A stretch of DNA of 64,000 bases from JASHPR01 sp963778075 (GCA_963778075.1 CAVZTJ010000011.1:496001-560000), one strand, 5' to 3'. Numbered from the stretch's first letter, positions 42,859 to 52,157 are shown. Notes: generated from the letters alone by a model not told the origin. Numbers and translations: made by a program.

Positions 42859-44352
42859 TCAGCGCACGCCCGAGGCCTGCTCGAACGCGTACCCGAGCGC
42901 GATCAGCCGAGGCTCGCTCCAGGCCGGCCCGGACAGCAGGATCCCGACCGGAAGACCACCCACATCACCCGCCGGAACGGTCAGCGATGGGTACCCGCAC
43001 ACCGCAGCCGGCGATGACGTCGAGAAGTCCCACAAATCGCCGAGCACGTGATCGGTCAGCCTCGCTGGCCCGCCGGTCAGCGAGACAACGGCGTCCAGCC
43101 GGTGCTCGGCAAGCGCGCCGTCCAGCGCCGAATGCGCGATCCGGTCCGCCTCGCCCCGTGCGGCCAGGTAAGCGGGGTCGCCGAGGTCGCCGCTGGTGGC
43201 CTCCGCCCGCTCGAACAGATCCTGGTCGAAGTGGACCAGCACCTTGTCGGCGTTGCGCTTGTTGAACTCGATGAGCTCGGCGAGGGTCATCGGGTGCTCG
43301 CCGGGCAGCGCGGCAAGATAGGCGTTCAGGTCGTGCTTGAACTCGTGCAGCAGCGCGGTGAGCTCGGGCTCGCCAGCCTCGTCCAGGCCGGGCAGCGGCA
43401 CCGGGTCGACGACCTCCGCACCGGCCGAGCGCAGCCGATCGACCGCCGCTTCGAGCACGGCGACGGTGGGCGGGCTCGCCGGACGCGAGCCGTCGCGCCA
43501 GATCCCGAGGCGGGCCCCGGCCAGCGCTCCAGCGTCAAGGAACGCCGTGTAGTCGCCGGGCAGGCCCGGGGCGCGCGCCGTCGCCGCGTCGGCCGGGTCC
43601 GGGCCGGCCAGGGGGCCGAGCATCGCCGCGGCGTCGGCCACGCAGCGGGTCATCGGGCCCGCGGTGTCCTGGACGCCGGATATCGGGACGACGCCGGCCC
43701 GGCTGATCAGGCCGACGGTGGGCTTCAGACCGACCACACCGCAGACGCTCGCGGGCGAGACGATGCTGCCGTTGGTCTCGGTGCCGACGGCGACCGGAGA
43801 CAGGCCGGCGGCGACGGCCGCCGCGGACCCGGAACTCGAGCCGGACGGGTTGCGGCCGTCGCCGTGCGGGTTCACGGTCTGGCCGCCGAGGGTGCTCCAG
43901 CCGCTGCTGGAGCCGGTGGAGCGGATGTTGGCCCACTCGGAGAGGTTGGCCTTGCCCAGGATCACCACCCCGGCCGCGCGCAGCCTCGCGACCAGGAAGG
44001 CGTCGCCGGACTCGGAGCCGGCCAGGGCGGGCGACCCCGCGGTCGCGGGCAGCCCAGCAATCGCGATGTTGTCCTTGAGCAGCACCGGGATGCCCTCGAG
44101 CGGGCCGCGGGCTGCCCCGCTGGCGCGCGCGGCATCGCTGGCCGCGGCATCGGCCGGCGCGTTCGGGCTGACCGAGATCACCGCGTGCAGGCTCGGGTTG
44201 AGCCGCTCGATCCGGTCGAGGTAGAACGCGGTCAGGCCGGCCGACGTCAGCGAACCGGAGGACAGCGCCTGCTGCAGCCTTGCCACGGTGGCGTCGCGGG
44301 CGCCGATGCCCGAGTCGCCGATCGTGTCATTGAGGTGATCAAGTACCGACAT
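42859..44352 (-). CDS. Amidase signature family enzyme
   Basis: The 497-residue protein has the Ser-cisSer-Lys triad of amidase signature enzymes: Lys93 in GIPVLLKDNIA, the cis-Ser in NPSGSSSGSAAAVAAGL (about 172-174), and the nucleophile Ser196 in GTETNGSIVSPA. Homologues cleave small amides, and some are GatA-like, but no gatB/gatC is near. No signal peptide is present. It is upstream of mshC on the same strand; a link with mycothiol is possible but not shown. Confidence 0.9.
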   Translation of the reverse strand: MSVLDHLNDTIGDSGIGARDATVARLQQALSSGSLTSAGLTAFYLDRIERLNPSLHAVISVSPNAPADAAASDAARASGAARGPLEGIPVLLKDNIAIAGLPATAGSPALAGSESGDAFLVARLRAAGVVILGKANLSEWANIRSTGSSSGWSTLGGQTVNPHGDGRNPSGSSSGSAAAVAAGLSPVAVGTETNGSIVSPASVCGVVGLKPTVGLISRAGVVPISGVQDTAGPMTRCVADAAAMLGPLAGPDPADAATARAPGLPGDYTAFLDAGALAGARLGIWRDGSRPASPPTVAVLEAAVDRLRSAGAEVVDPVPLPGLDEAGEPELTALLHEFKHDLNAYLAALPGEHPMTLAELIEFNKRNADKVLVHFDQDLFERAEATSGDLGDPAYLAARGEADRIAHSALDGALAEHRLDAVVSLTGGPARLTDHVLGDLWDFSTSSPAAVCGYPSLTVPAGDVGGLPVGILLSGPAWSEPRLIALGYAFEQASGVR

Positions 44353-44427
44353 GCAGCGAACATTACGTGGTGGCGGCCGCGAACATGCCAGCGCCGGGCC
44401 ACAAGGCCCAGCGCCGGCTCCTCCTCG

Positions 44428-45576
44428 TTAGTTCAGGAGGTTGAGCGTGTTGGTGTCGTCGTCCACGAAGTACACACCGGAGCCACCCGGCGCGACCGCG
44501 AGCCCGAACAGGGCCCCGTTGCCCGGCTCGCCTGGCGGGGTCGGCGTGGTGTCCAGCGCCTTGACCGCGACCTGCCTGCCGCCCGGCGTGACCTCCACGA
44601 GGTTCCCGTTGCCGCCGTTCACGGTGAGGATGTCGCCGTTCGGCGCGATCGTGAGGCCGAGCTCGTTATTCAGCGCGCCGCCCTCACTCACCGTGGCGCC
44701 GGTGCCTGCCGAGGTCAGCCGGAGCACCGCGCCGGGAATCGCGGCGATCCTGTTGTCCAAAGTGTCGGCCACGTAGAGCGTCCCGTTGGCGCCGAGGCCG
44801 ACGCCGGTCGGGCCGACCACCAGTGCGGACGGGTTCGTCTCCTCGGCGAAGCCCGATCCGATCGTGGTCGCCGCTACGAGCCTGGGTGGCTGGCCGCTGG
44901 GGATCACCAGCAGCAGCCGCAGCACGGTGCCACCGTTCACGATGTTGCCCCCGCCGGCGACGGTGCCGTTGAGGACGTTGGTGACGAACAGCTCAGCGAC
45001 GCTGCCCGCATCGAGCGCGGTCAGGTCCCACGGACCGTTGATGCCGTGGCCCGAGAACGTCTCACGCACCTGGCCGTTGCTATTCAGCACGATCAGGCAG
45101 CCAGCCTGGGCCGTGGCGGAGTTCCCGGCCACGGTGGACAGGCTGCCGACGATGACCCACCCGCCGCTCAGGACCGTGAGCGCCGTGGTGAGGCCGACGC
45201 CGCCGGGGCACGTGCCCGGCAGGCTGGCGGCGTTGATCTGGGCGAACTGGGTGACCGCGCCGGATGGCGAGATCTCCACGATCGTGCTGCCCGTGCCTTG
45301 CTGGTTCGCGCTGTTGTTGAAGTTGCTGACCAGCACGTCGCCCCGGTGCAGCAGACCCTGGCTGTGCTGGACAACGACGGTTCCGTAGGGATTGACGTCG
45401 CCGTTCGCGGGCACCGTGGACGCCACGGTGCTGATGCTGTTGAAATTGCCGGTGAACGATGTCGCGGAGGCAGACCCCGATATCTGGGCGTTCGCGCCGG
45501 ACGCGACGGCCATCGATAACGCGCTGGCCATTCCCGTTGCGGCGAGTGCCACGAGGGCACGGTTGAGTACTCGCAT
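44428..45576 (-). CDS. Secreted NHL-type beta-propeller protein
   Basis: The 382-residue protein starts with a signal peptide (MRVLNRALVALAATGMASALSMAVASGANA). The rest is repeats of propeller type: GDVLVSNFNNSANQQGTGSTIVEISPSG, LFVTNVLNGT, NGTLYVADTLDNRIAAIPGAVLRL, NGDILTVNGGNGNLVEVTPGG and GVYFVDDDTNTLNLLN. Each unit has a Gly-Asn/Asp turn and a hydrophobic strand, as in NHL repeats. It is exported and likely binds or scaffolds; no catalytic motif was seen. ATG 45576 follows a GGAG at 8-bp spacing. Confidence 0.82.
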   Translation of the reverse strand: MRVLNRALVALAATGMASALSMAVASGANAQISGSASATSFTGNFNSISTVASTVPANGDVNPYGTVVVQHSQGLLHRGDVLVSNFNNSANQQGTGSTIVEISPSGAVTQFAQINAASLPGTCPGGVGLTTALTVLSGGWVIVGSLSTVAGNSATAQAGCLIVLNSNGQVRETFSGHGINGPWDLTALDAGSVAELFVTNVLNGTVAGGGNIVNGGTVLRLLLVIPSGQPPRLVAATTIGSGFAEETNPSALVVGPTGVGLGANGTLYVADTLDNRIAAIPGAVLRLTSAGTGATVSEGGALNNELGLTIAPNGDILTVNGGNGNLVEVTPGGRQVAVKALDTTPTPPGEPGNGALFGLAVAPGGSGVYFVDDDTNTLNLLN

Positions 45577-46078
45577 TGATCCCGCTCCTATCCCGAGTGC
45601 CGCTATTTGCCGTGACGCATGCGTTCGCTGCCCGCCTGGTCCCTGGCGGGCGTGATGCATGGCAGCTTGGCGCTCGGCGCCAGCCGTCGGACCGTCACAA
45701 ACTCCAGCACGGACGGCGCCGCCGCCGCGTTCGGGGCTTTACCAAAAGTCCAGAAATGCGGCGTGATCGCGATCACCGCGGAGGCCGCGTTCGGTGGGGG
45801 TAGCCCCGGCGTCAATGGTGGCCGTGACTCCCGCGCCTCGCAACATCGGCGGGCCGGCCCCCCAGCCGCCGTAGAACGGCGGCCGCTCCCGGCCGACCCA
45901 CTAGTAAGACGCAGACTCAATCAATCCGGTTGTCATCGTGGCAATATCTGGCGAACCGGAGACGCCGCCCCGGCCTTGGGCCCGGGCCGCTTCCCCGGGC
46001 AGTGGCCTGATTCACGTTCCCCGGGCAGCCGTCTGATCCACACCGGCACGCAGCACGAGGACCGCGGTATCTACACTC
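45577..46078. other. Gene-free stretch of about 500 bp with a palindrome
   Basis: No ORF here has coding character on either strand. It must hold the promoter of the secreted propeller gene. A 14-bp perfect palindrome GTGATCGCGATCAC lies at 45763-45776, about 190 bp upstream of the propeller start. An AT-richer stretch (45911-45955, with CAATCAATCCGG and GGCAATATC) precedes the YbaK gene. Nothing else was recognised. Confidence 0.5.
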
Positions 46079-46633
46079 GTGCGGGTGACGATGCGCATGG
46101 GGCAACTCGAGACGGTGCCCGCCCTTGACCGGCCCGACCTGCTCGCGCCGACGGTCGCCGCGGCACTCGCGGCACTGGACGGCAAGCTGCCCGCCGACGC
46201 CGTCGGCGTGGCCGAGATCGATCCCGAGCTGGCGGACACGGCCGCGTTCTGCGAGCGCTACGGCGTTGCCCCGGATGAGTCTGCCAACTGCGTGGTCGTG
46301 GCCGGCAAGCGCGACGGCGAGACCAGGTTCGCCGCCTGCGTGGTGCTGGCCACCACCCGTGCCGACGTCAACGGTGTGGTCCGGCGCCAGCTCGACGTGC
46401 GCAAGGCGTCGTTCGCCGCCATGGACCTGGCGGTCGCCGAGACCGGCATGGAGTACGGCGGGATCACCCCCATCGGCGTTCCGGCGTCGTGGCCGGTCTT
46501 CGTGGACGCGGCGGTCGCGGCCGCACCGCAGGTGGTCATCGGCAGCGGCGTGCGGCGCTCCAAGCTCACGCTGCCGGGCGAGGCGCTCGGGCGGCTGCCC
46601 GGCGCGGAGATCCTGGACGGGCTTGGCCGCTGA
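46079..46633 (+). CDS. YbaK/EbsC family protein (aminoacyl-tRNA deacylase type)
   Basis: The 184-residue protein is a YbaK/ProX-type domain, which trims wrongly charged tRNAs in known members. It shows ANCVVVAGKRDGETRFAACVVLATTRADVNGVVRR, KASFAAMDLAVAETGMEYGGITPIGVP, PQVVIGSGVRRSKLTLPGEAL. The conserved Lys in the central segment and the GITPIG loop are present. The start is uncertain between GTG 46079 and ATG 46091; neither has a clear ribosome-binding site. It is a single gene. Confidence 0.85.
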   Translation: MRVTMRMGQLETVPALDRPDLLAPTVAAALAALDGKLPADAVGVAEIDPELADTAAFCERYGVAPDESANCVVVAGKRDGETRFAACVVLATTRADVNGVVRRQLDVRKASFAAMDLAVAETGMEYGGITPIGVPASWPVFVDAAVAAAPQVVIGSGVRRSKLTLPGEALGRLPGAEILDGLGR

Positions 46634-46680
46634 CCGGCCGGGGCCTGGACCCCGGACCCGGACAGCGACCCGGACGACCG

Positions 46681-46737
46681 GCACAGCGAGCCGGACCCCG
46701 CGCAGCGAGCCGGACCCCGCACAGCGAGCCGGACCGG
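46681..46737. repeat. Three 19-bp tandem units after the YbaK gene
   Basis: The unit GCACAGCGAGCCGGACCCC occurs at 46681-46699, 46700-46718 (one change) and 46719-46737 (changed end). Shorter related pieces precede it from about 46660. It lies between the convergent YbaK and CPBP genes and encodes nothing. Confidence 0.8.
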
Positions 46738-46747
46738 CACGGCGTTT

Positions 46748-47530
46748 CTACGGCTTCGGCAGCCAGGACACCCGGCCGATCAGCGCCGCGTAGCCGACAA
46801 ACGTGACCGCGTCGATGAGCGTGTGCGCGATGATCAGCGGGGTCACCCGCCCCCACCGGCGGTACAAGTAACCGAAGATCAGGCCCATAACCGCGTTCCC
46901 GATGAACGCGCCGAAGCCCTGGTACAGGTGGTAGGAGCCGCGCAGCACCGCGCTGAATACGATCGCCCGCCATGGGTTCCAGCGCAGCTGGTCGAGCCTC
47001 GTCAGCAGGTAGCCGATGACCAGGGTCTCCTCAAGAATGCCGTCGTGTGCCGCGGACAAGATCAGCACCGGCGTGCGCCACCAGACCGCCGGCAGGTCCT
47101 CGGGAACCACGTTCAGTTCGAGCTTGAGGTGGTACGCCGCCAGGTACAGGGCCAGGCCGGCCCCGCCGATGACCGCGGCTAGCACCGCGCCGCGGAGCGT
47201 ATCCTTGACCGGCTGGGTCGCGTCAAGGCCCATGTCCTTTGGCCCCTCGCCGGTCCTGGCCAGCAGGTAGAACACGAGCACGACCGGCGCGAGCGCCGTG
47301 GCGATGCCCGCCAGCTCTAGGACCAGGTCGAGCCAGTTGTTCGCGGCCTCGGGCCCGACCAGCAGCGCCTGCTGACTGCCGAGCGACTGCCGCTGGAGCA
47401 GCGACCCGATCAGGCTCAGCGCAGCGTTCAGCGCGCTCGCGCCGAGCGAAACCGCGAAAACGGCGAAGATCTCCCACCGGATCATCCGATCCGAGGGCAG
47501 CCGCAGGCTGGTACCCTCCCCGAGTGCCAC
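46748..47530 (-). CDS. CPBP family intramembrane glutamic protease
   Basis: The 260-residue protein has about eight membrane segments and the CPBP core: motif 1 EETLVIGYLLTRL, motif 2 around SYHLYQG, and motif 3 HTLIDAV. In the usual family pattern motif 1 is EExxxR; here Gly stands at the Arg position (EETLVIG), which is seen as a variant. Family members cut prenylated or membrane proteins or act in bacteriocin immunity. The start at 47530 (a GTG) follows GGGGAGG. It is a single gene, divergent from the glycosyltransferase-like gene. Confidence 0.85.
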   Translation of the reverse strand: MALGEGTSLRLPSDRMIRWEIFAVFAVSLGASALNAALSLIGSLLQRQSLGSQQALLVGPEAANNWLDLVLELAGIATALAPVVLVFYLLARTGEGPKDMGLDATQPVKDTLRGAVLAAVIGGAGLALYLAAYHLKLELNVVPEDLPAVWWRTPVLILSAAHDGILEETLVIGYLLTRLDQLRWNPWRAIVFSAVLRGSYHLYQGFGAFIGNAVMGLIFGYLYRRWGRVTPLIIAHTLIDAVTFVGYAALIGRVSWLPKP

Positions 47531-47676
47531 GTGAGGACTCTAATGGGTGCGGCGGAGTCCTTTTCTCCGGTGCCAGGACGGGGCCGGATCGGGCGGCCGC
47601 ACCCGGCACAATCTCCGGTGCCACACTGGCGCCGGCCCGGGCGCCTGCGCCGGGCACATGCTGATTCTGGGGAGCC

Positions 47677-49743
47677 GTGGACAGGAGCGAGCCGGCGGAC
47701 GGCGCAGGCCGCGGACCGAACGCGGGCGCTGCCAGGACCGCCAACCCCGACGATGCGGGCAGGACCGCCAACCCCGACGATGCGGGCAGGACCGCCAACC
47801 CCGACGATAAGGCCGCGCGCAACGGGGAGGGCGGCGATCCCACCACGGCCGGGGCCCCGGCGAGGGGCTCCGGCACGCCCGGCGCCCGAGACGTCCCGGA
47901 GGTAGGTGCGACCGGCGCCCAGCAGGTCCCGGGGGCCGACCCGACCAGCGCCCGGCAGGTCCCGGGGGCCGGGGCGAGGCACGCAGACCGCCCCGGCCGG
48001 CTCCCCCTGGCCGACCGGCCGGTGCTGCGGCACGTCGCACTGCTCGCCGCGTTCCTGGTCCTCGGGGTGGTGGTCAGCTGGCCGCGGCCGGCCTACCTGG
48101 TTGAGGGAAAGCTGTCGGCCACCCGCGACACCGAGCAGTACGTCTGGGGATTCTGGTGGGTGGCACACCAGGTCACCCATCTGGGCAACCCGTTCTTCAC
48201 CCGGTACATGGCCGCGCCGGTGGGCATCCAGCTCGGGTTCCACACCCTCATGCCGCTGCCAGGGCTGCTGCTCACGCCGGTCACGCTGGCCTTCGGCCCG
48301 TCGGCCTCGCTGTCCCTGCTGACGATCGTCACGCCGGGCCTGCTCTGCTACGCGATGTACCGCGCCGCGCGGCTGTGGCTCAGCGCCGAGATCGGCGCGA
48401 TCGTGGCCGGAGCGTTCTTCGGGCTGTCCACGATCGTGGCCTTCCAGGACTGGTACCACATCAACATCGCACTGGGTCAGCTGTTCCTCGCGATGACCCT
48501 GGAGCTCATCATCCGGCTGCGGCGGCGGCCGTGTGTCCGGTACGGCGTGGTTCTGGGCCTGGTGCTCGGCGCATCCTTCCTGGTCAACCAGGAGTCGACC
48601 GTGATGGCGCTGCTGCTGGCCGCCGGGGGCCTGGTGCCCTGGTTTGTCCGGCGTCCGGCCGCCAGGCGGCTGCTGCCGCTGGTGCTGGCCGTCGTGATCG
48701 CCGCCGTGGTGGCCAGCCCGCAGCTGATCGCGATGGCGCAGCAGGAGGCCGCGGGCGGCTCGAGCGCCACGCCTGCCCTGCTCATCGGCACCTACGACAA
48801 GTTCGGTGCCGACGCCGGCGGGCTGTTCGCGCCCTCGCCCAGGCTCGCCACCTTCGGGCTGCATGGCCTGGCGACCATCTACAGCTATCGGCAGCCAGAC
48901 GAGGGAGTGCCGACGTTCGGGCTGGTCCTGAGTGTCCTGGCAGTGGCAGGCCTCGCGGCCGCCTGGCGCCGCCGGAGCGCCTGGATGCTCGCGCTGCTGT
49001 GGCTCGGGGGCGCGCTGCTGGCGCTCGGGCCCACGCTGGTGATCGGCGGCAAGGTGCACGTGCCGCTGCCGGTGACCTGGGACGGCACCCGGATGTCCCT
49101 GCTCATGCCGTACACCTGGCTGGTGCACGTGCCGGGCCTGTCCGCGCTGCGGGAGGCCGACCGGCTGGCGCTGCTCGGCCTCGTCGGCGCGGCCATGCTC
49201 GCGGGCGCCGCGGTGGAATGGCTGCGCCGCCACGCAAAGCCGCTGATCGCGGTCGTGGCCGTGCTCGGCGTCTTCGAGGTCGGCTGGTCGGGGGGTTCCG
49301 GGATCGGCGTCATGGCGACCGCTCTGCCAGCGCTTGACCGGCCGATCGCCGCCGACCACTCCGGTTCCATCGTGCTGGACGTGCCGTTCGGGCTGCGCGG
49401 CGGCATCGGGCTCTACGGATCGGGGATATCACGGCAGGCTCTGGTGCTGGCGACCGCCGACGGGCACCCGCGCTCCGTCTCCTATACCTCCTGGATTCCG
49501 GCGCGCACCAGGAACCGGATCGCCGGGAACGCGTTCTACGCTGCGCTGACCGCCGCGCAGGACGGCAAGCCGGTATCCGCCGCCAAGCTCGCCGCCGCCC
49601 GCACTGAGGTCCGCCGGATGAATATCGGCTGGGTCCTGGTCTGGAGCAAGCCCGGCCAGGCCGTGCCGTACCTGAAGAGCGTCGGCTTCGTGTTCGACTA
49701 CCGCGCCGACCACGTCTCCGTCTACCGCCCCGGCTGGAAGTAG
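47677..49743 (+). CDS. Large polytopic membrane protein, GT-C-like
   Basis: The 688-residue protein has about 110 disordered N-terminal residues, then around ten membrane segments. The first loop (LSATRDTEQYVWGFWWVAHQVTHLGNPFFT) has the acidic pair and aromatic cluster seen in GT-C-like membrane proteins. The last 150 residues form a soluble outer domain (VLDVPFGLRGGIGLYG). The start at GTG 47677 is not certain, since the N-terminal 110 residues are low complexity and an internal start is possible. The role may be cell-wall or lipid glycosylation (inference). Confidence 0.75.
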   Translation: MDRSEPADGAGRGPNAGAARTANPDDAGRTANPDDAGRTANPDDKAARNGEGGDPTTAGAPARGSGTPGARDVPEVGATGAQQVPGADPTSARQVPGAGARHADRPGRLPLADRPVLRHVALLAAFLVLGVVVSWPRPAYLVEGKLSATRDTEQYVWGFWWVAHQVTHLGNPFFTRYMAAPVGIQLGFHTLMPLPGLLLTPVTLAFGPSASLSLLTIVTPGLLCYAMYRAARLWLSAEIGAIVAGAFFGLSTIVAFQDWYHINIALGQLFLAMTLELIIRLRRRPCVRYGVVLGLVLGASFLVNQESTVMALLLAAGGLVPWFVRRPAARRLLPLVLAVVIAAVVASPQLIAMAQQEAAGGSSATPALLIGTYDKFGADAGGLFAPSPRLATFGLHGLATIYSYRQPDEGVPTFGLVLSVLAVAGLAAAWRRRSAWMLALLWLGGALLALGPTLVIGGKVHVPLPVTWDGTRMSLLMPYTWLVHVPGLSALREADRLALLGLVGAAMLAGAAVEWLRRHAKPLIAVVAVLGVFEVGWSGGSGIGVMATALPALDRPIAADHSGSIVLDVPFGLRGGIGLYGSGISRQALVLATADGHPRSVSYTSWIPARTRNRIAGNAFYAALTAAQDGKPVSAAKLAAARTEVRRMNIGWVLVWSKPGQAVPYLKSVGFVFDYRADHVSVYRPGWK
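47734..47814 (+). repeat. Three 27-bp tandem units in the N-terminal coding part
   Basis: The unit starting AGGACCGCCAACCCCGACGA occurs at 47734, 47761 and 47788, the last with a changed end. It encodes RTANPDDAG three times. Being a multiple of 3 it keeps the frame. Confidence 0.9.
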
Positions 49744-49838
49744 CCCGCGCCGGGCGCCCCGCAGACCGGGCCGGGCGCCCCGCAGACCGGGCCAAAGGCA
49801 CCCGCGAGCCGTACCCCGCCCGGCCCGCGACCGGTTTT

Positions 49839-49893
49839 CCATGATCGTGGTAGATAACGACCGCGGGAGCGTCTTTTTCTACCATGATCATGG
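49839..49893. promoter_or_regulatory. Long inverted repeat over the start of the AbiEi/DUF559 gene
   Basis: CCATGATCGTGGTAGA at 49839-49854 and TCTACCATGATCATGG at 49878-49893 are inverted copies, 16 bp per arm with one mismatch, around a 23-bp spacer. The right arm contains the first possible ATG (49884) of the next gene. It could be an operator for autorepression, as in AbiEi-type antitoxins, or one copy of a dispersed repeat. Confidence 0.6.
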
Positions 49894-50888
49894 ATGCGCC
49901 GAGGTCAGTGTCACACCCTGCGAGCAGACTCCACGGCATGGCACACGAATTGCCACGGCCTTGCTTACGGCTGCTGGCGGCCCAGTGCGGGGTGATCGCG
50001 AGCTGGCAAGCAGAGGCGGCGGGGATCACCGGGCGGCACATGCGGAACCTGGAGCTAGGCGGGCGGTGGCGACGTCTCCACTTCGGCGTGTATGCGGCCT
50101 TCACCGGCCAGCCACCGCGCTCAGCGGTTCTATGGGCCGCCGTGCTGCAGGCCGGGCCTCGCGCGATCCTCAGCCATGAGACAGCCGCCGAGCTGGATGG
50201 TCTGAGCGACAAGCCGAGCAAAGTGATCCACGTCACCGTGCGATCCGAGCAGCACCGGCAGCCTGTGGCGGGAGTGGTGATCCACCGGTCGTCCCGGAGT
50301 ATCGCGTTCAAGCAGCAGCGGCCGCTCCCGCCGCGGACGGCGACCGAGGAGACGGTGCTCGATCTCGCTGACGCCGCAGCCAGCTTCGACACCGTGGTCT
50401 GGCTCGTGGCGCGGGCCTGCCAGGGCAGGCTGACCACCCCGTTCCTGCTGGCTGACAGCCTGCAGTTGCGGGCAAGAGCCCGCTGGCGCGGCGAACTGAG
50501 GCAAGCGCTTCAGGACGTGGCCGAAGGCGTGCACTCGCCGCTGGAGTATCGCTACCTGCACGGCGTGGAGCGCGCGCACGGCCTGCCTCGCCCAGACCGG
50601 CAGGCCGAGGCGGACCGGCACCCAGGGCGCATCTTCCGGGACATCCACTACCGCAGGTACCGGGTCGCCGTAGAGCTCGACGGAACGGCGAGCCATCCCG
50701 ACGAACAGCGGTGGCAGGACAAACGCCGGGACAACGCGGCGGCGGCCGACGGGATCTTCACGCTGCGGTACGGGTGGGCGGACGTTACCGAGCGTCCGTG
50801 CGAGACCGCGCGAGAGATCGCCACGGTACTCGCGAGAGGAGGTTGGCCCGGCACGATCCGGCGGTGCGGACCGGGGTGCCGGTGCTGA
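49884..50888 (+). CDS. AbiEi-type antitoxin domain plus DUF559-like domain protein
   Basis: The protein (334 residues from ATG 49884, or 316 from ATG 49938) has an N-terminal winged-helix domain of AbiEi_4 type (QCGVIASWQAEAAGITGRHMRNLELGGRWRRLHFGVYAAF). It is followed by a helical middle (ILSHETAAELDGLSDKPSKVIHVTV). The C-terminal part resembles DUF559/Vsr-like nuclease folds (RYRVAVELDGTASHPDEQRWQDKRRDNAAAADGIFTLRYGWADV). Such fused proteins are common in actinomycetes and their function is not known. No separate AbiEii toxin gene is adjacent. The upstream inverted repeat fits self-repression. Confidence 0.78.
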   Translation: MIMDAPRSVSHPASRLHGMAHELPRPCLRLLAAQCGVIASWQAEAAGITGRHMRNLELGGRWRRLHFGVYAAFTGQPPRSAVLWAAVLQAGPRAILSHETAAELDGLSDKPSKVIHVTVRSEQHRQPVAGVVIHRSSRSIAFKQQRPLPPRTATEETVLDLADAAASFDTVVWLVARACQGRLTTPFLLADSLQLRARARWRGELRQALQDVAEGVHSPLEYRYLHGVERAHGLPRPDRQAEADRHPGRIFRDIHYRRYRVAVELDGTASHPDEQRWQDKRRDNAAAADGIFTLRYGWADVTERPCETAREIATVLARGGWPGTIRRCGPGCRC

Positions 50889-50966
50889 GCCCGGCGGTGC
50901 GGGACCGGCTGCCGCTGGCGAGACCGGCGCCAGACAGGCCCGGGTGCTGCTGCTGACACTGGCGGG

Positions 50967-51791
50967 CTAGTCGGTGCGGTCGCCCTCTTCCTTGACCCGC
51001 GCGACGGCGACGACGGACTGGCCGAACGGCGGGCGGTCGCCCATCGCGCGCTCCAGCAGCCGGACCAGCGGCACCACCATGCGGTCGTAGAAGGACATCG
51101 TGCCGCCCGTTGACGGCTGCTTCTTCAGCAGGCTGGTGAACGCGTAGTAACAGAGCAGGCCCAGCGAGTTCGCGTAGCGGACCTCAACGACCTCTAGCCC
51201 CGCGTCGGTCAGCGCCTTGGTCATCGTCCGCTTGGTGTAGCGCCGCACGTGGCCGGTGGCGATGTCCACCGGGCTCATCGCGAACGGGAACGCCGGGCAC
51301 ACCAGCACGATGTAGCCCTCGGGCCTGACCAGCCTGGCCATACTCTGCAGCGCTCCGACGTGATCATCGATGTGCTCGAGCACGTTGTAGCAGAGCAGGG
51401 AGGAGTGGTCGCCGCGCTCGTCGGTCGGCAGCAGCAGCTGGCGCGTCGTGACACTGGGGTACGCAGCCATGTGCTTCTTCAGCTCCGCGTAAAGCGCCGG
51501 TTCGGCCTCGGTCGCGGTGTACTTCTCGACGAGCGGGATCCATTCCAGAGCGTAATCACCCAATCCAGTGCCGATCTCGATTGGGTGTTCGCCGAGGTAA
51601 GGCCTGGCAAAGGCGGCGAACCACTTTCGGTGATTCTGGCATTCCGCCAGCGCAACCAGGACGTCACACTGGATCTGCCGGTCACCGCGGATCTGATCCG
51701 TGTCGTCCCTCGTCACGCCCTGGGAACGCGCTGCTTCCACTCGCCTCAACCTCTCGCTGACTGCATCAGACGAATCCGGCAATGAAACCAC
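50967..51791 (-). CDS. Class I SAM-dependent methyltransferase
   Basis: The 274-residue protein has the SAM-binding motif I as PIEIGTGLGDYALEW (about residues 70-84), an acidic motif II region TATEAEPAL, and LCYNVLEHIDDHVGALQSMARLVRPEGYIVLVCPAF. These are the pattern of Methyltransf_11/UbiE-like enzymes. The C-terminal YANSLGLLCYYAFTSLLKK is hydrophobic and may touch the membrane. The acceptor is unknown. It converges on the AbiEi/DUF559 gene with a 78-bp spacer. Confidence 0.87.
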   Translation of the reverse strand: MVSLPDSSDAVSERLRRVEAARSQGVTRDDTDQIRGDRQIQCDVLVALAECQNHRKWFAAFARPYLGEHPIEIGTGLGDYALEWIPLVEKYTATEAEPALYAELKKHMAAYPSVTTRQLLLPTDERGDHSSLLCYNVLEHIDDHVGALQSMARLVRPEGYIVLVCPAFPFAMSPVDIATGHVRRYTKRTMTKALTDAGLEVVEVRYANSLGLLCYYAFTSLLKKQPSTGGTMSFYDRMVVPLVRLLERAMGDRPPFGQSVVAVARVKEEGDRTD

Positions 51792-52157
51792 AAAACATTA
51801 GCCACGCGTGTCCCAAACCTCACGGCAGACAGCTACTATCGCCCGGCGGTGCGGGACTCGAGCGGGCGTTGCGGCACACCCGGATCGTGCTCCACCGGAC
51901 CTGCCGTTACACCTAGCTCGGGTGATCCTACCTGTGCCCAGGGTCGCTGATGGCCATGCACGCCAAGTCCCCAGCCAGCCAACTCGGGCGGACCGGTGGC
52001 AAAGTATGGCTAGGCGGTCGATCCGCCGCAGCCCCAAGTGCGGCCGGGCGGGTTCGTGCGCCGCGGCTTCAAGTCCGTTACAGTCCGGTTCTGGGCCGTG
52101 TCTGTGACCGGTTGCAGCATCCGTCATGCTGGGGGGCAAAGCGTTAAAGGAGCACCG
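51792..52157. other. Gene-free stretch of 366 bp
   Basis: Several long frames cross this stretch but none has conserved sequence or biased codons. It should hold the promoters of the divergent methyltransferase and small membrane protein. AAAGGAG at 52146-52152 is the ribosome-binding site of the latter. Nothing else was recognised. Confidence 0.5.

Noticed and set aside
43048..45519. Plus-strand ORF of 823 residues opposite the amidase and propeller genes
   Set aside because: It crosses two clear genes on the other strand and has shadow composition (Arg, Gly, Asp, His).
47482..49359. Minus-strand ORF of 625 residues opposite the GT-C-like gene
   Set aside because: Gln/His/Arg-rich shadow; the membrane segments are coded on the plus strand.
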